Of a stretch of DNA of 64,000 nucleotides, positions 9,032 through 16,808 are shown piece by piece. Within the stretch, counting starts at the first letter, position 1, and each line of letters starts with the position of its first letter. Made by a program: the position numbers and the translations under genes. Source of the DNA: an uncultured Paludibacter sp. (lineage in GTDB: Bacteria > Bacteroidota > Bacteroidia > Bacteroidales > Paludibacteraceae); assembly GCA_937927845.1 (NCBI GenBank), contig CALFXE010000001.1:1-64000 (forward strand), in the 5' to 3' direction. The notes beneath the pieces are model-generated. The model did no database searches, was not told where the DNA came from, and saw only the letters and a list, made by a program, of their open reading frames with translations.

Positions 9032-9753
9032 CAGTATACTTCGTAGTTTATATTGATATTCATGTTATTCATCAGAAGATGTTTGTGAAAAAGAACAATA
9101 AAATATCCCACATTTTTAAATTTGGGATACCTTTTTCTTTCAGAATCAAAAAACTCAATTTTCCCAGGCCTGAGTTGAATAAGTCCTTGCATTGGCGCCT
9201 GATTCCATTCAAATTCTACCTTTAAATCCAAAACCTCATCTAAGAGGTCAGATGCCACACTATCAATATTTGGCAAGGCATAATGCCATTCAACTTCACC
9301 ACTTACTGATTTAACAGATAACTGCTTCTCATTTTTTTTTAGTCTTCCAATTGTTTTTCGTTCTTCTATTTCACTAGATGAAAAACCTTCTCCAACATTA
9401 ACAGATACGGGGCTGTAAGTAAAATTTGCATCAACATTATCTTTTTCTTCAGATTGTTTAGACTTAGATGTTTCGATGCTATAATCTACTTCATAATAGG
9501 CTTGCTTAGTGAAATCAAGGCATCTTCCTTTCTCTGCTGTTACCAGAATAGAGGCGTTTCTAATGGCAATAAAATACTTGTCACTTCTAAAGTTCGCCCA
9601 AACTTCCTTCGGCCGAAATATGACTTTTAAATCAAATTCAACTGACAATGGACGAAGTTTTGTTGAAGGTTCAACCATAACTGGGTACTTGGATTTATCA
9701 GAGCCAAGTTTAGAATAGATCATCCCTTCCGGATCGTATTGTATAGAAGCCAT
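9031..9753 (-). CDS. Unknown protein, translationally coupled to EF-G
   Basis: The 240-residue soluble protein has no signal peptide or membrane helix and no family I recognise. It looks beta-rich and has a charged, low-complexity middle (SKSKQSEEKDNVDAN) that may separate two halves. The C-terminal part has aromatic strands (VGYFIVLFHKHL). Its TGA overlaps the EF-G start by one base, so ribosomes ending here could re-initiate on the EF-G fusion. Together with the novel EF-G extension this suggests the two products function together. It is the first gene of the pair; about 130 A/T-rich bases precede it. Confidence 0.7.
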   Translation of the reverse strand: MASIQYDPEGMIYSKLGSDKSKYPVMVEPSTKLRPLSVEFDLKVIFRPKEVWANFRSDKYFIAIRNASILVTAEKGRCLDFTKQAYYEVDYSIETSKSKQSEEKDNVDANFTYSPVSVNVGEGFSSSEIEERKTIGRLKKNEKQLSVKSVSGEVEWHYALPNIDSVASDLLDEVLDLKVEFEWNQAPMQGLIQLRPGKIEFFDSERKRYPKFKNVGYFIVLFHKHLLMNNMNININYEVY

Positions 9754-9886
9754 GCAATTAATTAAAGTAAAATCAATTAGTGTCTTAGAAAAAGTCTCTC
9801 AATGGCATGTACCATAGTTCGATAAACTGCAAGTAGGGTAAGAATTAATAAGCGAAAGGCCAAATGTGTGACTACAAGTAAGGTAA

Positions 9887-10174
9887 TTATTTCCAAATAA
9901 AAAAGGGGATTTTCACGGTTTGTAGCCCGCTGGTTGGCATAAATCTCCTTCGAATACTAAATATATTAGCGTTATTGAATGTATTGCTATATTTACCTGC
10001 CTGGACACGGTCTAACTGATTAATCTTTAAAGCTCTTTCACATAAATTGTTACAATTAGCGTAAGACGTGGTGGATTGTAATAGTAGATAAATAGGGTAG
10101 TTCTCGATTTTTAATATAGAGTACTTTAAAGATTCTATGATGACGTCTAAATCTTCGATTGAAAACTGTATCAT
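9887..10174 (-). CDS. Small hypothetical protein downstream of a decayed ATPase
   Basis: The 95-residue product starts with a regular amphipathic segment (MIQFSIEDLDVIIESLKYSI), but its last third turns Asn/Phe-rich and irregular, which may reflect a frameshift. It begins 15 bases after the stop of the ATPase remnant at 10190 on the same strand, so it was probably the second gene of that ATPase's operon. The family is not recognised. It may be a damaged remnant. Confidence 0.4.
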   Translation of the reverse strand: MIQFSIEDLDVIIESLKYSILKIENYPIYLLLQSTTSYANCNNLCERALKINQLDRVQAGKYSNTFNNANIFSIRRRFMPTSGLQTVKIPFFIWK

Positions 10175-10189
10175 GAGTAATCATTTTCT

Positions 10190-10498
10190 TTAAGCGTCTA
10201 ATTTCTTGAAGAAAATGTTCTTCTGAGGTTTAGTCACTTTAGACACGCCTGAACCACTAATAGAAACTTCATAAATACTGAAATCAGCTCGGTGGTCAAA
10301 ATAAGAGCTATGTGTTGTAAAGAATATCTGATCAATCTTTTTCGCTTCTATTAAAACCCAAAGTATTTTAAATAACTCACTCTGATACCGTGGAGAAAGA
10401 TCATATCTACCGCACAGCGCAACTATTGGAGCAACTACCTGGAGCGATAAAGCTGGAGCGGATGGAAGGAAAATAAAGTAGAAGAATAAAAATTCATA
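10190..10498 (-). pseudogene. Remnant of an AAA/ABC-type ATPase (C-terminal piece only)
   Basis: Translating the minus strand gives an open frame ending in TAA at 10190-10192. It reads ...IVALCGRYDLSP, then RYQSELFKILWVLIEA, KKIDQIFFTTHSSYF, DHRADFSIYEVS. This is the D-loop/H-motif end of AAA_21/OLD-type ATPases (the TTHS switch histidine). The Walker A, signature and Walker B parts are missing, and the sequence upstream is unrelated. The fragment happens to continue the frame of the preceding nuclease-like gene past its TAG stop. It is a decayed gene within the defence island. Confidence 0.6.
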
Positions 10499-11077
10499 CT
10501 AGTTATCCAGGATGTCAACAAGTTGGGAAGCTGAAATAATAAGAAGATTGTCTGTTTTGAATGTCGGCTTCTCTACATCTTTTAGAAATTGAAAATAGCG
10601 GTATAAATTTAAAAAAGCCTTATGCTTATCTTTAGTGAATCCAACTGCGATTCCGATTTTGCCAAGCACTGCTGCGTTTACAGCTCCGCCCATCAAATGT
10701 TTTCGGCTGATTTTATTTTCAACTTCTATGGCAAGGAAGCATCTGCCGTTTAAATTCGTCCATTGAATTTCTTGCATTTTCTTTTCCATTAAAAATTGTT
10801 TTTGCTCATTACTGGTATCTTCAGTTATAATGTTGAGATTAATCAGGTGCTGTTCCACCAAACGGTGGAATAGTGACAAATGCCGATTGAACATGTCAGA
10901 ATGTTCTAGAGTATAACGTACTCCTTCGTCGACGGCAAAAGGGCCTATCGCTACATCCACCCTTGGCGAATAAAGACCTTTTTTCATTTTTGTTCGCCAT
11001 TCTGTTTTTACATCTTCATTTGAAAAGTGGTTTTTTAGGAGCTCTTTGAGTTCCTGTTGATATTCTTTTACTGCCAT
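10499..11077 (-). CDS. PD-(D/E)XK nuclease-like protein, third gene of Mrr-AbiV operon
   Basis: The 192-residue soluble protein has a possible nuclease core: Asp41 in RVDVAIGPF and a strand CFLAIEVENK holding Glu118, Glu120 and Lys122. Next comes a glycine-containing helix (GGAVNAAVLGK), then a second strand IGIAVGF, which is the usual order for restriction-endonuclease-like folds. No exact family is recognised. It starts 4 bases after the stop of the AbiV-like gene and is the last gene of a three-gene operon in which gene 1 is also a nuclease. It may be the effector or a DNA-recognition partner. The nuclease call is a motif-level inference. Confidence 0.55.
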   Translation of the reverse strand: MAVKEYQQELKELLKNHFSNEDVKTEWRTKMKKGLYSPRVDVAIGPFAVDEGVRYTLEHSDMFNRHLSLFHRLVEQHLINLNIITEDTSNEQKQFLMEKKMQEIQWTNLNGRCFLAIEVENKISRKHLMGGAVNAAVLGKIGIAVGFTKDKHKAFLNLYRYFQFLKDVEKPTFKTDNLLIISASQLVDILDN

Positions 11078-11081
11078 ACAA

Positions 11082-11861
11082 TTATTCTCCCTTTATAGTT
11101 TTGTTTAGATTGGTAGCAAAATGTTCGAATGCACTTCCTCTGTCCTGTCTGAGTTTTGTTAAAACGGCCGATATTTTTTCATAATATTTTTTTCGGATGC
11201 AATCTTTCCGTAGTTCAGCAATGTGGTTTTTCATACCGGGGTCAGTTGTCTGGAATGCTTCAATAAGTCCTGCGATCGTTTGCTTCGTTTTTTGAAGCCG
11301 TTGTATATGTTGATCAAATTCATTCGCGCCGATTTGCATGGGTAGTTTTAGCGTTCCGTCGTATTTGCTGTAGAAACCATCTTGCCGGAATAGGTCAAGT
11401 TTTGAAAACCATTGATATTCCTGCTTTAGATAAATTGCCTTTCGAAATAGATAGAATTTTAGCTTTTTTTCGATATAATCTTCCGTAGAAATAATTTCAT
11501 TCCGTAGTTGCAATAGTTTTTCTGGATTGTCACGCACTTGTTGAAGGAACTTAAGCACTTCGCCCCCGAAGAGATTCATCACAAACATAAGATAGGCAAG
11601 TGCATGACGGATCTCATGGTTGCGGAAGAAAGTGTCAACTCCTTTGGTCTGTCGAAATGAGAACCCTTCGCCGTCTAAAAAAAGGATCAATGCTTTTATT
11701 TGTTCTTCGATGCTGTTAATGAGAAAAGGAATGGCGTGTCCAAAGCGTTTGTTGTCGGCTAATATTTTGCCCGACTCCCAAAGTTCCTCCGAATCATTTA
11801 GTATTGACTGAAAGACCTGGCGGCATTCGCTTTGGGATAATGTCGTAAATGTCTTACTCAT
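11082..11861 (-). CDS. AbiV-like abortive infection protein
   Basis: The 259-residue all-helical protein resembles the AbiV family: a first helix 'LWESGKILADNKRFGHAIPFLINSIEEQIKALIL', matching the family's L..A..L...GRY..A...A..A.EE..KA.LL pattern. A histidine-rich stretch (FFRNHEIRHALAY) follows, and a variable C-terminal half. AbiV proteins block phage development, in the lactococcal case by affecting translation. The gene overlaps the upstream Mrr-like gene by 4 bases (ATGA) and is followed 4 bases later by another nuclease-like gene, so all three are probably translated from one message. AbiV is not usually reported inside such a trio. Confidence 0.65.
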   Translation of the reverse strand: MSKTFTTLSQSECRQVFQSILNDSEELWESGKILADNKRFGHAIPFLINSIEEQIKALILFLDGEGFSFRQTKGVDTFFRNHEIRHALAYLMFVMNLFGGEVLKFLQQVRDNPEKLLQLRNEIISTEDYIEKKLKFYLFRKAIYLKQEYQWFSKLDLFRQDGFYSKYDGTLKLPMQIGANEFDQHIQRLQKTKQTIAGLIEAFQTTDPGMKNHIAELRKDCIRKKYYEKISAVLTKLRQDRGSAFEHFATNLNKTIKGE

Positions 11862-12760
11862 TTGAAAAGGATGATTGTGGAGGAATTATTTTGGACTGTC
11901 CAGTTTGCACATATGAAATCTAAATTCCCCTGTTCCATGGTCATTTCATAAATGATAGTCGTCGGTTCCGTTTGCTGTGAATCCTGGTAGACGGATACTC
12001 GTTCCAGGGTTGCAGGTCCTGTAATAAGCGTTGTTTTTATGAGTGCCCTGAATCCGGATACTTCTGTTTGTTGATTATCGCAGTAAAATAACATGGGTGA
12101 TGGAAAATGCAGAACGATTTCGTTAGTGCCAACTAACAATTGGGACTTGCCTGGATCGAGTACACTTTGGAACATAGCGCGGGACAGTTCTGGTTGTCGT
12201 TGATGCAAACACAGGCGAAGAAGTTCGTCAATGGTAAGTGCCGCATTTAATCCTTCAAACCAAAGTTCGCTTTTTGTTTGAAATAGATCATTAACGGGTG
12301 AGACATAGTTAAATCCCGCATGTATCTCCAGTACCTCTTGTTTGATTTCGAAAGGGAATAAGGGATAAGACTGAAGGTATTCCATGATGGCGGTTGCCTC
12401 AGACAACTGAAAGGTTTTAATACCGTAATGGACAGCTGCTTTCAATGCGCCTGTTTGAAATCCATTGGCGGCAACGATAATTCCTTCATCCGCACCTATT
12501 GACTTCAATTTGGACGCAAAGGCGTCTACCACTTCAATAGAAACCTTCGAGGCAATATTTTTACATTCAACGGCAATGGTTTTTGAAAACACGCCTGTAT
12601 CGTATTTGATGAGCACGTCAATTTGCCGCTCTACTCCATAGCAGGCCGGTTGCTTTGCGTCATGTGTCACCGTTACTCCGGGCATATTCCGGAGAGCCTG
12701 TTCTATTTCGGCAACGAACTGTTCGAATTTCTTCCAATCAGGATAAGGTGATTTAGACAT
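11858..12760 (-). CDS. Mrr-like restriction endonuclease
   Basis: The 300-residue protein has an N-terminal Mrr_cat/restriction-endonuclease-like domain. ERQIDVLI gives Asp48; the next strand, TIAVECKN, gives Glu65-x-Lys67; and SKLKSIGADEGIIVAANGF supplies the usual downstream strand and helix. Family members cleave modified or foreign DNA. The C-terminal ~170 residues are unassigned and probably give target specificity. It is gene 1 of a three-gene minus-strand operon, overlapping the AbiV-like gene by 4 bases. No methyltransferase is nearby, which fits a modification-dependent or infection-triggered nuclease rather than a classic restriction-modification enzyme. Confidence 0.75.
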   Translation of the reverse strand: MSKSPYPDWKKFEQFVAEIEQALRNMPGVTVTHDAKQPACYGVERQIDVLIKYDTGVFSKTIAVECKNIASKVSIEVVDAFASKLKSIGADEGIIVAANGFQTGALKAAVHYGIKTFQLSEATAIMEYLQSYPLFPFEIKQEVLEIHAGFNYVSPVNDLFQTKSELWFEGLNAALTIDELLRLCLHQRQPELSRAMFQSVLDPGKSQLLVGTNEIVLHFPSPMLFYCDNQQTEVSGFRALIKTTLITGPATLERVSVYQDSQQTEPTTIIYEMTMEQGNLDFICANWTVQNNSSTIILFK

Positions 12761-12925
12761 AACTTTTACTCGTTCTACTTTATATATCCCAGTACGACGG
12801 GAAACGGGATTTTTGAAATTAGTAATATTGTCGATTTTCTTTGTAACCAGGATGATATTATTTTTTAATCTGCTGGGAATGAATTATTATGGTATTGATG
12901 GCTGCAACAAAAGCCATACATACTG

Positions 12926-13264
12926 ATGGAAAATTCAAAAGAAACAGTGGCAACTTTGTTTGCCAGTCTACATCCCCTGCGAACCCAGGATGGTTGTTAT
13001 TACAGCTTTAAACGTATATGTGAGAGCATAGAAAATTTGCTGCGGGAACAACATGATCAGGAGACTGATCCTGGAACGAAAACCCATTACTTACATGCTT
13101 TTTCGGCATTGACGCACACAATTGGTAAGGAGGTTTGGTTTATTAAAGCTGCCCAAGATAAAATGCGTAAAAAAGGGGCGGCCAGGATTAGGGCAACGGA
13201 GTATGAACAAGCAGTTGAGAAGGCTTACTGGCAGGTTAAGATGGATATAGCTTCTTTTTTATAG
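12926..13264 (+). CDS. Small hypothetical protein
   Basis: The 112-residue soluble, helical protein contains paired-helix features (SFKRICESIENLLRE, YEQAVEKAYWQVKMDIASFL) and no recognised domain. It is divergent from the Mrr operon, starting about 165 bases from it, and stands alone before a gene-free stretch. Codon use and clean start/stop support a real gene. A cargo or regulatory role in the island is only a guess. Confidence 0.55.
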   Translation: MENSKETVATLFASLHPLRTQDGCYYSFKRICESIENLLREQHDQETDPGTKTHYLHAFSALTHTIGKEVWFIKAAQDKMRKKGAARIRATEYEQAVEKAYWQVKMDIASFL

Positions 13265-13617
13265 TGTTTGATTACTTATTCATTTTTCTCCACGAAGTTC
13301 GGCTCATGTCTGCAACAGGCTTATAAGGAGTTCGGCATAAACACCGGACTTTGCCACGATGCCTACATTTATTCCGCGTCCTCCTTACGCCAGTTCAGTC
13401 CTGAACCGGGGAGGATTCCATAATTAATTTATGGATCATGAAAAGAAAAGTTATAGGGTACTTAAAATTTTTCCTATCCGAATATTATCACCGTTTGCTG
13501 TTGTATTATTTGCAGCTAAATCATTCTGAATTTTTAATAGGTTTGAAAATTCCTCAAATTATTATATATTCACATTCGTTGATTTGTATCGAGTTGTAAC
13601 AACAACAACCTTAACTT
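13265..13617. other. Gene-free spacer with short palindromes
   Basis: No credible gene was seen in these 353 bases. They contain a GTTCAG/CTGAAC inverted repeat at about 13390-13409 and an imperfect CCATAA/TTATGG palindrome just after it. Both precede an A/T-rich segment that should hold the promoter of the nuclease-HerA pair. The GC-richer part resembles decayed coding DNA. Confidence 0.5.
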
Positions 13618-14844
13618 ATGGATATTCGCTCGGCAGACGCAACCCTGAAAGGGTACTTCTACCAGTTTAACAAAACTATTGAAGAAATATTGTCATTGAA
13701 AAAGGACAATGACACCATTACAGTAGAAGGAATCGAAGATGTAGATATCGATTCTATTAACGGGAGGGAGTCAGTTCAATGTAAATATTACTCGTCCCAA
13801 GCCCTTACCAATTCTAGTATAAAGGATCCAATTATTCTAATGTTGGATCACCACCGAAATCCTTCATCGTCTACAGTTTCTCAATACACGCTTTATGGCT
13901 ACTTTAAAAATGAAGCCGCCGGGAGTATTAAACAATTCGATATTGAGGAACTGAAAACTATCCTTACCTATAAGGAAAAGAAGGTGAAAAAGGAATATCA
14001 CGTTGATAATAACATAGATGATGCTACACTCTCTGCATTTCTTACAAAATTTAGGCTGATAACTGGTAAAGATTTCGAAGACCACCGAGGAGACTGCATC
14101 AATTTGCTAAAAACGCATTTCAAATCGACTTCGTTCGAAGCAGAAAACTATCACTACAATAACGCAGTCCGCACAGTATTCGACCTAGCTATAAAGAGAA
14201 AGCTCGCCGACCGGATTGTTTCAAAGAAAGATTTTCTTAAGCAAGTCGACTGCGGGAGGATACTTTTTTATTCTTGGTATAAGAGATATCAATCTGATCA
14301 AAAATATCTCGATTTGCTACGGAAGGGCCTTAAAGAAACCAACTTATTCAGTCCGGGAAAAGAGAAGCTACTGTTCTTGGGAAAATGTATTGATTTCAAT
14401 ACTACCGCAATGCCGCTGCCGACATTTGTCGAAGAAATGGTAACTAAATATTTTAGATTGGGATCGGTAAAATACACTGCTCGTCCTTTGACAATGGTAG
14501 TTGATTTGGATGTAGCCGAAATGCAGAATTTAAAAAAGAACCTGATTACTAGGCATGTTCATTATAACGACGGATATGAAAGCATACAATTTTCCAGCGA
14601 CAGCTTTTGTAGTGACCCAGTGATTAACCGTCAAAATACCGGCGCGGGAAAAATTACAAAATCTTCATTCGTGATCCGAATTATTTCGAAGAGTACCTTT
14701 GACTCACATCACAAAGCATTTACTAAATCCTTCTCGGTGCTCGCTATTTCAGAAGATAATTTTGATTACCCACATTTTAATCGAAATCAGCTGGTGGAAG
14801 CAAAATACCTAACCAAATTAAATGATATTCACAGCATCCTGTAA
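13618..14844 (+). CDS. Nuclease-like partner of HerA (Cap4/DUF4297-like N-terminus)
   Basis: The 408-residue protein begins with 'LKGYFYQFNKTIEEIL', followed by TVEGIEDVDI and SVQCKYYS. The order and spacing (Asp41, then Gln54-x-Lys56) match the dsDNA-nuclease fold of DUF4297/Cap4 proteins, which are PD-(D/E)XK enzymes. The remaining ~300 residues are unassigned and mixed alpha/beta. It lies 10 bases upstream of a HerA-type ATPase. Nuclease plus HerA pairs (DUF4297-HerA, SIR2-HerA) are known anti-phage systems in which the ATPase hexamer scaffolds the effector. The exact nuclease family is less sure than the pairing. Confidence 0.65.
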   Translation: MDIRSADATLKGYFYQFNKTIEEILSLKKDNDTITVEGIEDVDIDSINGRESVQCKYYSSQALTNSSIKDPIILMLDHHRNPSSSTVSQYTLYGYFKNEAAGSIKQFDIEELKTILTYKEKKVKKEYHVDNNIDDATLSAFLTKFRLITGKDFEDHRGDCINLLKTHFKSTSFEAENYHYNNAVRTVFDLAIKRKLADRIVSKKDFLKQVDCGRILFYSWYKRYQSDQKYLDLLRKGLKETNLFSPGKEKLLFLGKCIDFNTTAMPLPTFVEEMVTKYFRLGSVKYTARPLTMVVDLDVAEMQNLKKNLITRHVHYNDGYESIQFSSDSFCSDPVINRQNTGAGKITKSSFVIRIISKSTFDSHHKAFTKSFSVLAISEDNFDYPHFNRNQLVEAKYLTKLNDIHSIL

Positions 14845-14854
14845 ACTTTAGCTT

Positions 14855-16603
14855 ATGAGTCAAAAGTTGGACATCTTTCGTATCGTCAATGTTTCCCCGA
14901 ACCTGATTCAAATCGAAGTTCTCGATTTTGAAAAATTCAAGGATCAGACGAAAGATTTTACCATAGGGAGTTATTTAAAGATATCGGATGATTCTAAAGC
15001 CTGTATTATTGCTATTGTGCAAAGTTTTAAAATCAAGGAGCTTAATTCCAAAGACGGTGAGGCTGAAACTTTGATGCCCACTTTTGTTTTGGACGCTCAA
15101 CCGATAGGCTTTGTTGACGAAAGCGGCAAATTTAAAAGGGGCGGGCAGCGACTTGCGATTCCGCCAAGTGACGTAGAAATCGCCGATGAATCAATTATTC
15201 AAAGTATATATGGGCAAATTGCGCCAGAGAAGGAATTCGTGTTTGCTACCCTAGCACAGCACCATTCTATCAAAGTGCCTGTGGATGGCGACAAGTTCTT
15301 TAGTAAGCATATAGCAGTACTTGGCTCAACCGGATCAGGAAAATCGGGTTCAGTTGCGAGGATCCTGCAAGAGGCGATGAAACCTAACGATGAGCAGGTT
15401 AAGGCTACTAAATTGAACAACACTCACATCATTCTGTTTGATTTGCACGGTGAATACAAAAAAGCTTTTCCTGCCTGCAAATATATTTCCATTCAGAACC
15501 TTGTATTGCCGTACTGGCTGATGAATTCCGAAGAACTGGAGGAGCTTTTTATTGAAAGCAATGAATCCAATTCTCATAATCAGGTATCCCAGTTCAAAAA
15601 AGCCGTCATCCTGAACAAGAAAAAGTACAATCCCACTATCAAAGGTGCAAATTACGATACGCCGGTATATTTTAGCCTGGAGGAAGTTTGCCGGTATATT
15701 TCAAATCATAACCTTTCAACGAAGGATGCAAAGACCGGCGAGCTGAAAATAAAGTCAAAGATTGCTGATGTCGCAGACGAATATCAACTATTTGAAAAAA
15801 TTGAATTCGAGGAGAAGGCAACTGGCAAGATTAATGCTGGTCCTTACGCTGGTGAATTTGACAGGTTTGTACTAAGATTGGAAACAAAGTTAAATGATGA
15901 CCGGTTAAACTTTCTTCTTAAACCTAGAAAACAAGATGGAAGTGAATATCAGACAGCCGACTTGGCATCTATTGTGAAACAGTTTACCGGGTATGCAGAT
16001 GAAAAAAAGGCTAATATTACCGTTATTGACCTCAGTGGTATCCCGTTCGAAGTTTTGAGTATCGTTGTATCGCTTATTAGTAGATTAATTTTTGATTTTT
16101 GCTTTTATTATAAGACAATCAAAGCCGACGCACGCGAGGTCCCTTTTTTAATGGTTTTAGAAGAAGCGCACAATTATATCCCCCAAAACCAGTCCTCCCG
16201 CTATAGCTCAGTAAAGAAATCGATCGAACGTATTGCCAAGGAAGGTAGAAAGTATGGATTGTCCCTGATGATCGTCAGCCAACGACCATCTGAAATATCT
16301 GAAACAATATTCTCTCAGTGTAACAATTTTGTAGCGATGCGTTTGACCAATCCAACGGACCAGGGATATGTGAAACGATTGTTACCTGATAGCGTGCTGG
16401 CTATCACTGATACTCTTCCCATTCTAGAAAAGCAAGAGGCTCTGCTAATCGGTGATAGTGTTGCGATGCCAAGTATTATCAGAATAATGGACCTGGAAGA
16501 ACACAAGCCCGATTCCAATGATATCGCATTCAGGAGCGAATGGAAGAAAGATTGGATGGATGTTGCGTTTGATAGTCTTATCAAAAAAATCAGTAAAGAA
16601 TAA
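14855..16603 (+). CDS. HerA/FtsK-family hexameric ATPase of a nuclease-HerA defence pair
   Basis: The 582-residue protein shows a HerA architecture: an N-terminal beta-barrel (HAS-like) region to about 140 and Walker A GSTGSGKS at 157-164 after the typical 'DKFFSKHIAVL' lead. THIILFDLHGEY follows, then Walker B VPFLMVLEEAHNY, and a C-terminal arginine-finger region (GRKYGLSLMIVSQRPSEI). Length is normal. HerA enzymes form hexameric translocases; with a nuclease partner they degrade phage DNA or act as abortive effectors. The gene follows its nuclease partner by 10 bases and ends at a terminator hairpin facing the convergent Lamassu-like pair. Confidence 0.85.
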   Translation: MSQKLDIFRIVNVSPNLIQIEVLDFEKFKDQTKDFTIGSYLKISDDSKACIIAIVQSFKIKELNSKDGEAETLMPTFVLDAQPIGFVDESGKFKRGGQRLAIPPSDVEIADESIIQSIYGQIAPEKEFVFATLAQHHSIKVPVDGDKFFSKHIAVLGSTGSGKSGSVARILQEAMKPNDEQVKATKLNNTHIILFDLHGEYKKAFPACKYISIQNLVLPYWLMNSEELEELFIESNESNSHNQVSQFKKAVILNKKKYNPTIKGANYDTPVYFSLEEVCRYISNHNLSTKDAKTGELKIKSKIADVADEYQLFEKIEFEEKATGKINAGPYAGEFDRFVLRLETKLNDDRLNFLLKPRKQDGSEYQTADLASIVKQFTGYADEKKANITVIDLSGIPFEVLSIVVSLISRLIFDFCFYYKTIKADAREVPFLMVLEEAHNYIPQNQSSRYSSVKKSIERIAKEGRKYGLSLMIVSQRPSEISETIFSQCNNFVAMRLTNPTDQGYVKRLLPDSVLAITDTLPILEKQEALLIGDSVAMPSIIRIMDLEEHKPDSNDIAFRSEWKKDWMDVAFDSLIKKISKE

Positions 16604-16637
16604 AGCGATGTGCTAAGTCTTTTTTCTATACAATTTG

Positions 16638-16658
16638 AAAGAGACGCATCTCTTTTAT
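16638..16658 (+). terminator. Terminator hairpin after HerA
   Basis: A perfect 7-bp stem AAAGAGA/TCTCTTT with a 4-base CGCA loop (16638-16655), followed by T-rich sequence, 35 bases after the HerA stop. It separates the two convergent defence modules. Confidence 0.6.
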
Positions 16659-16808
16659 TACCTGACTGCTTCCAGCTTCCGAAGTTTTAAACGTTAGCGT
16701 ATTGCTTTTCTTGTCGTCGAATATCATCTGTGAGTAGTATATCAATTAGGATTTATTATTTAAACGGAGAAAGCGGGCTTTATTTTTAGGACAAATTGGT
16801 TATTTTAG

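Noticed and set aside
13265..13617. CRISPR array or ncRNA in the spacer near short palindromes
   Set aside because: The palindromes are unlike each other and not regularly spaced; there is no repeat-spacer pattern anywhere in the window.
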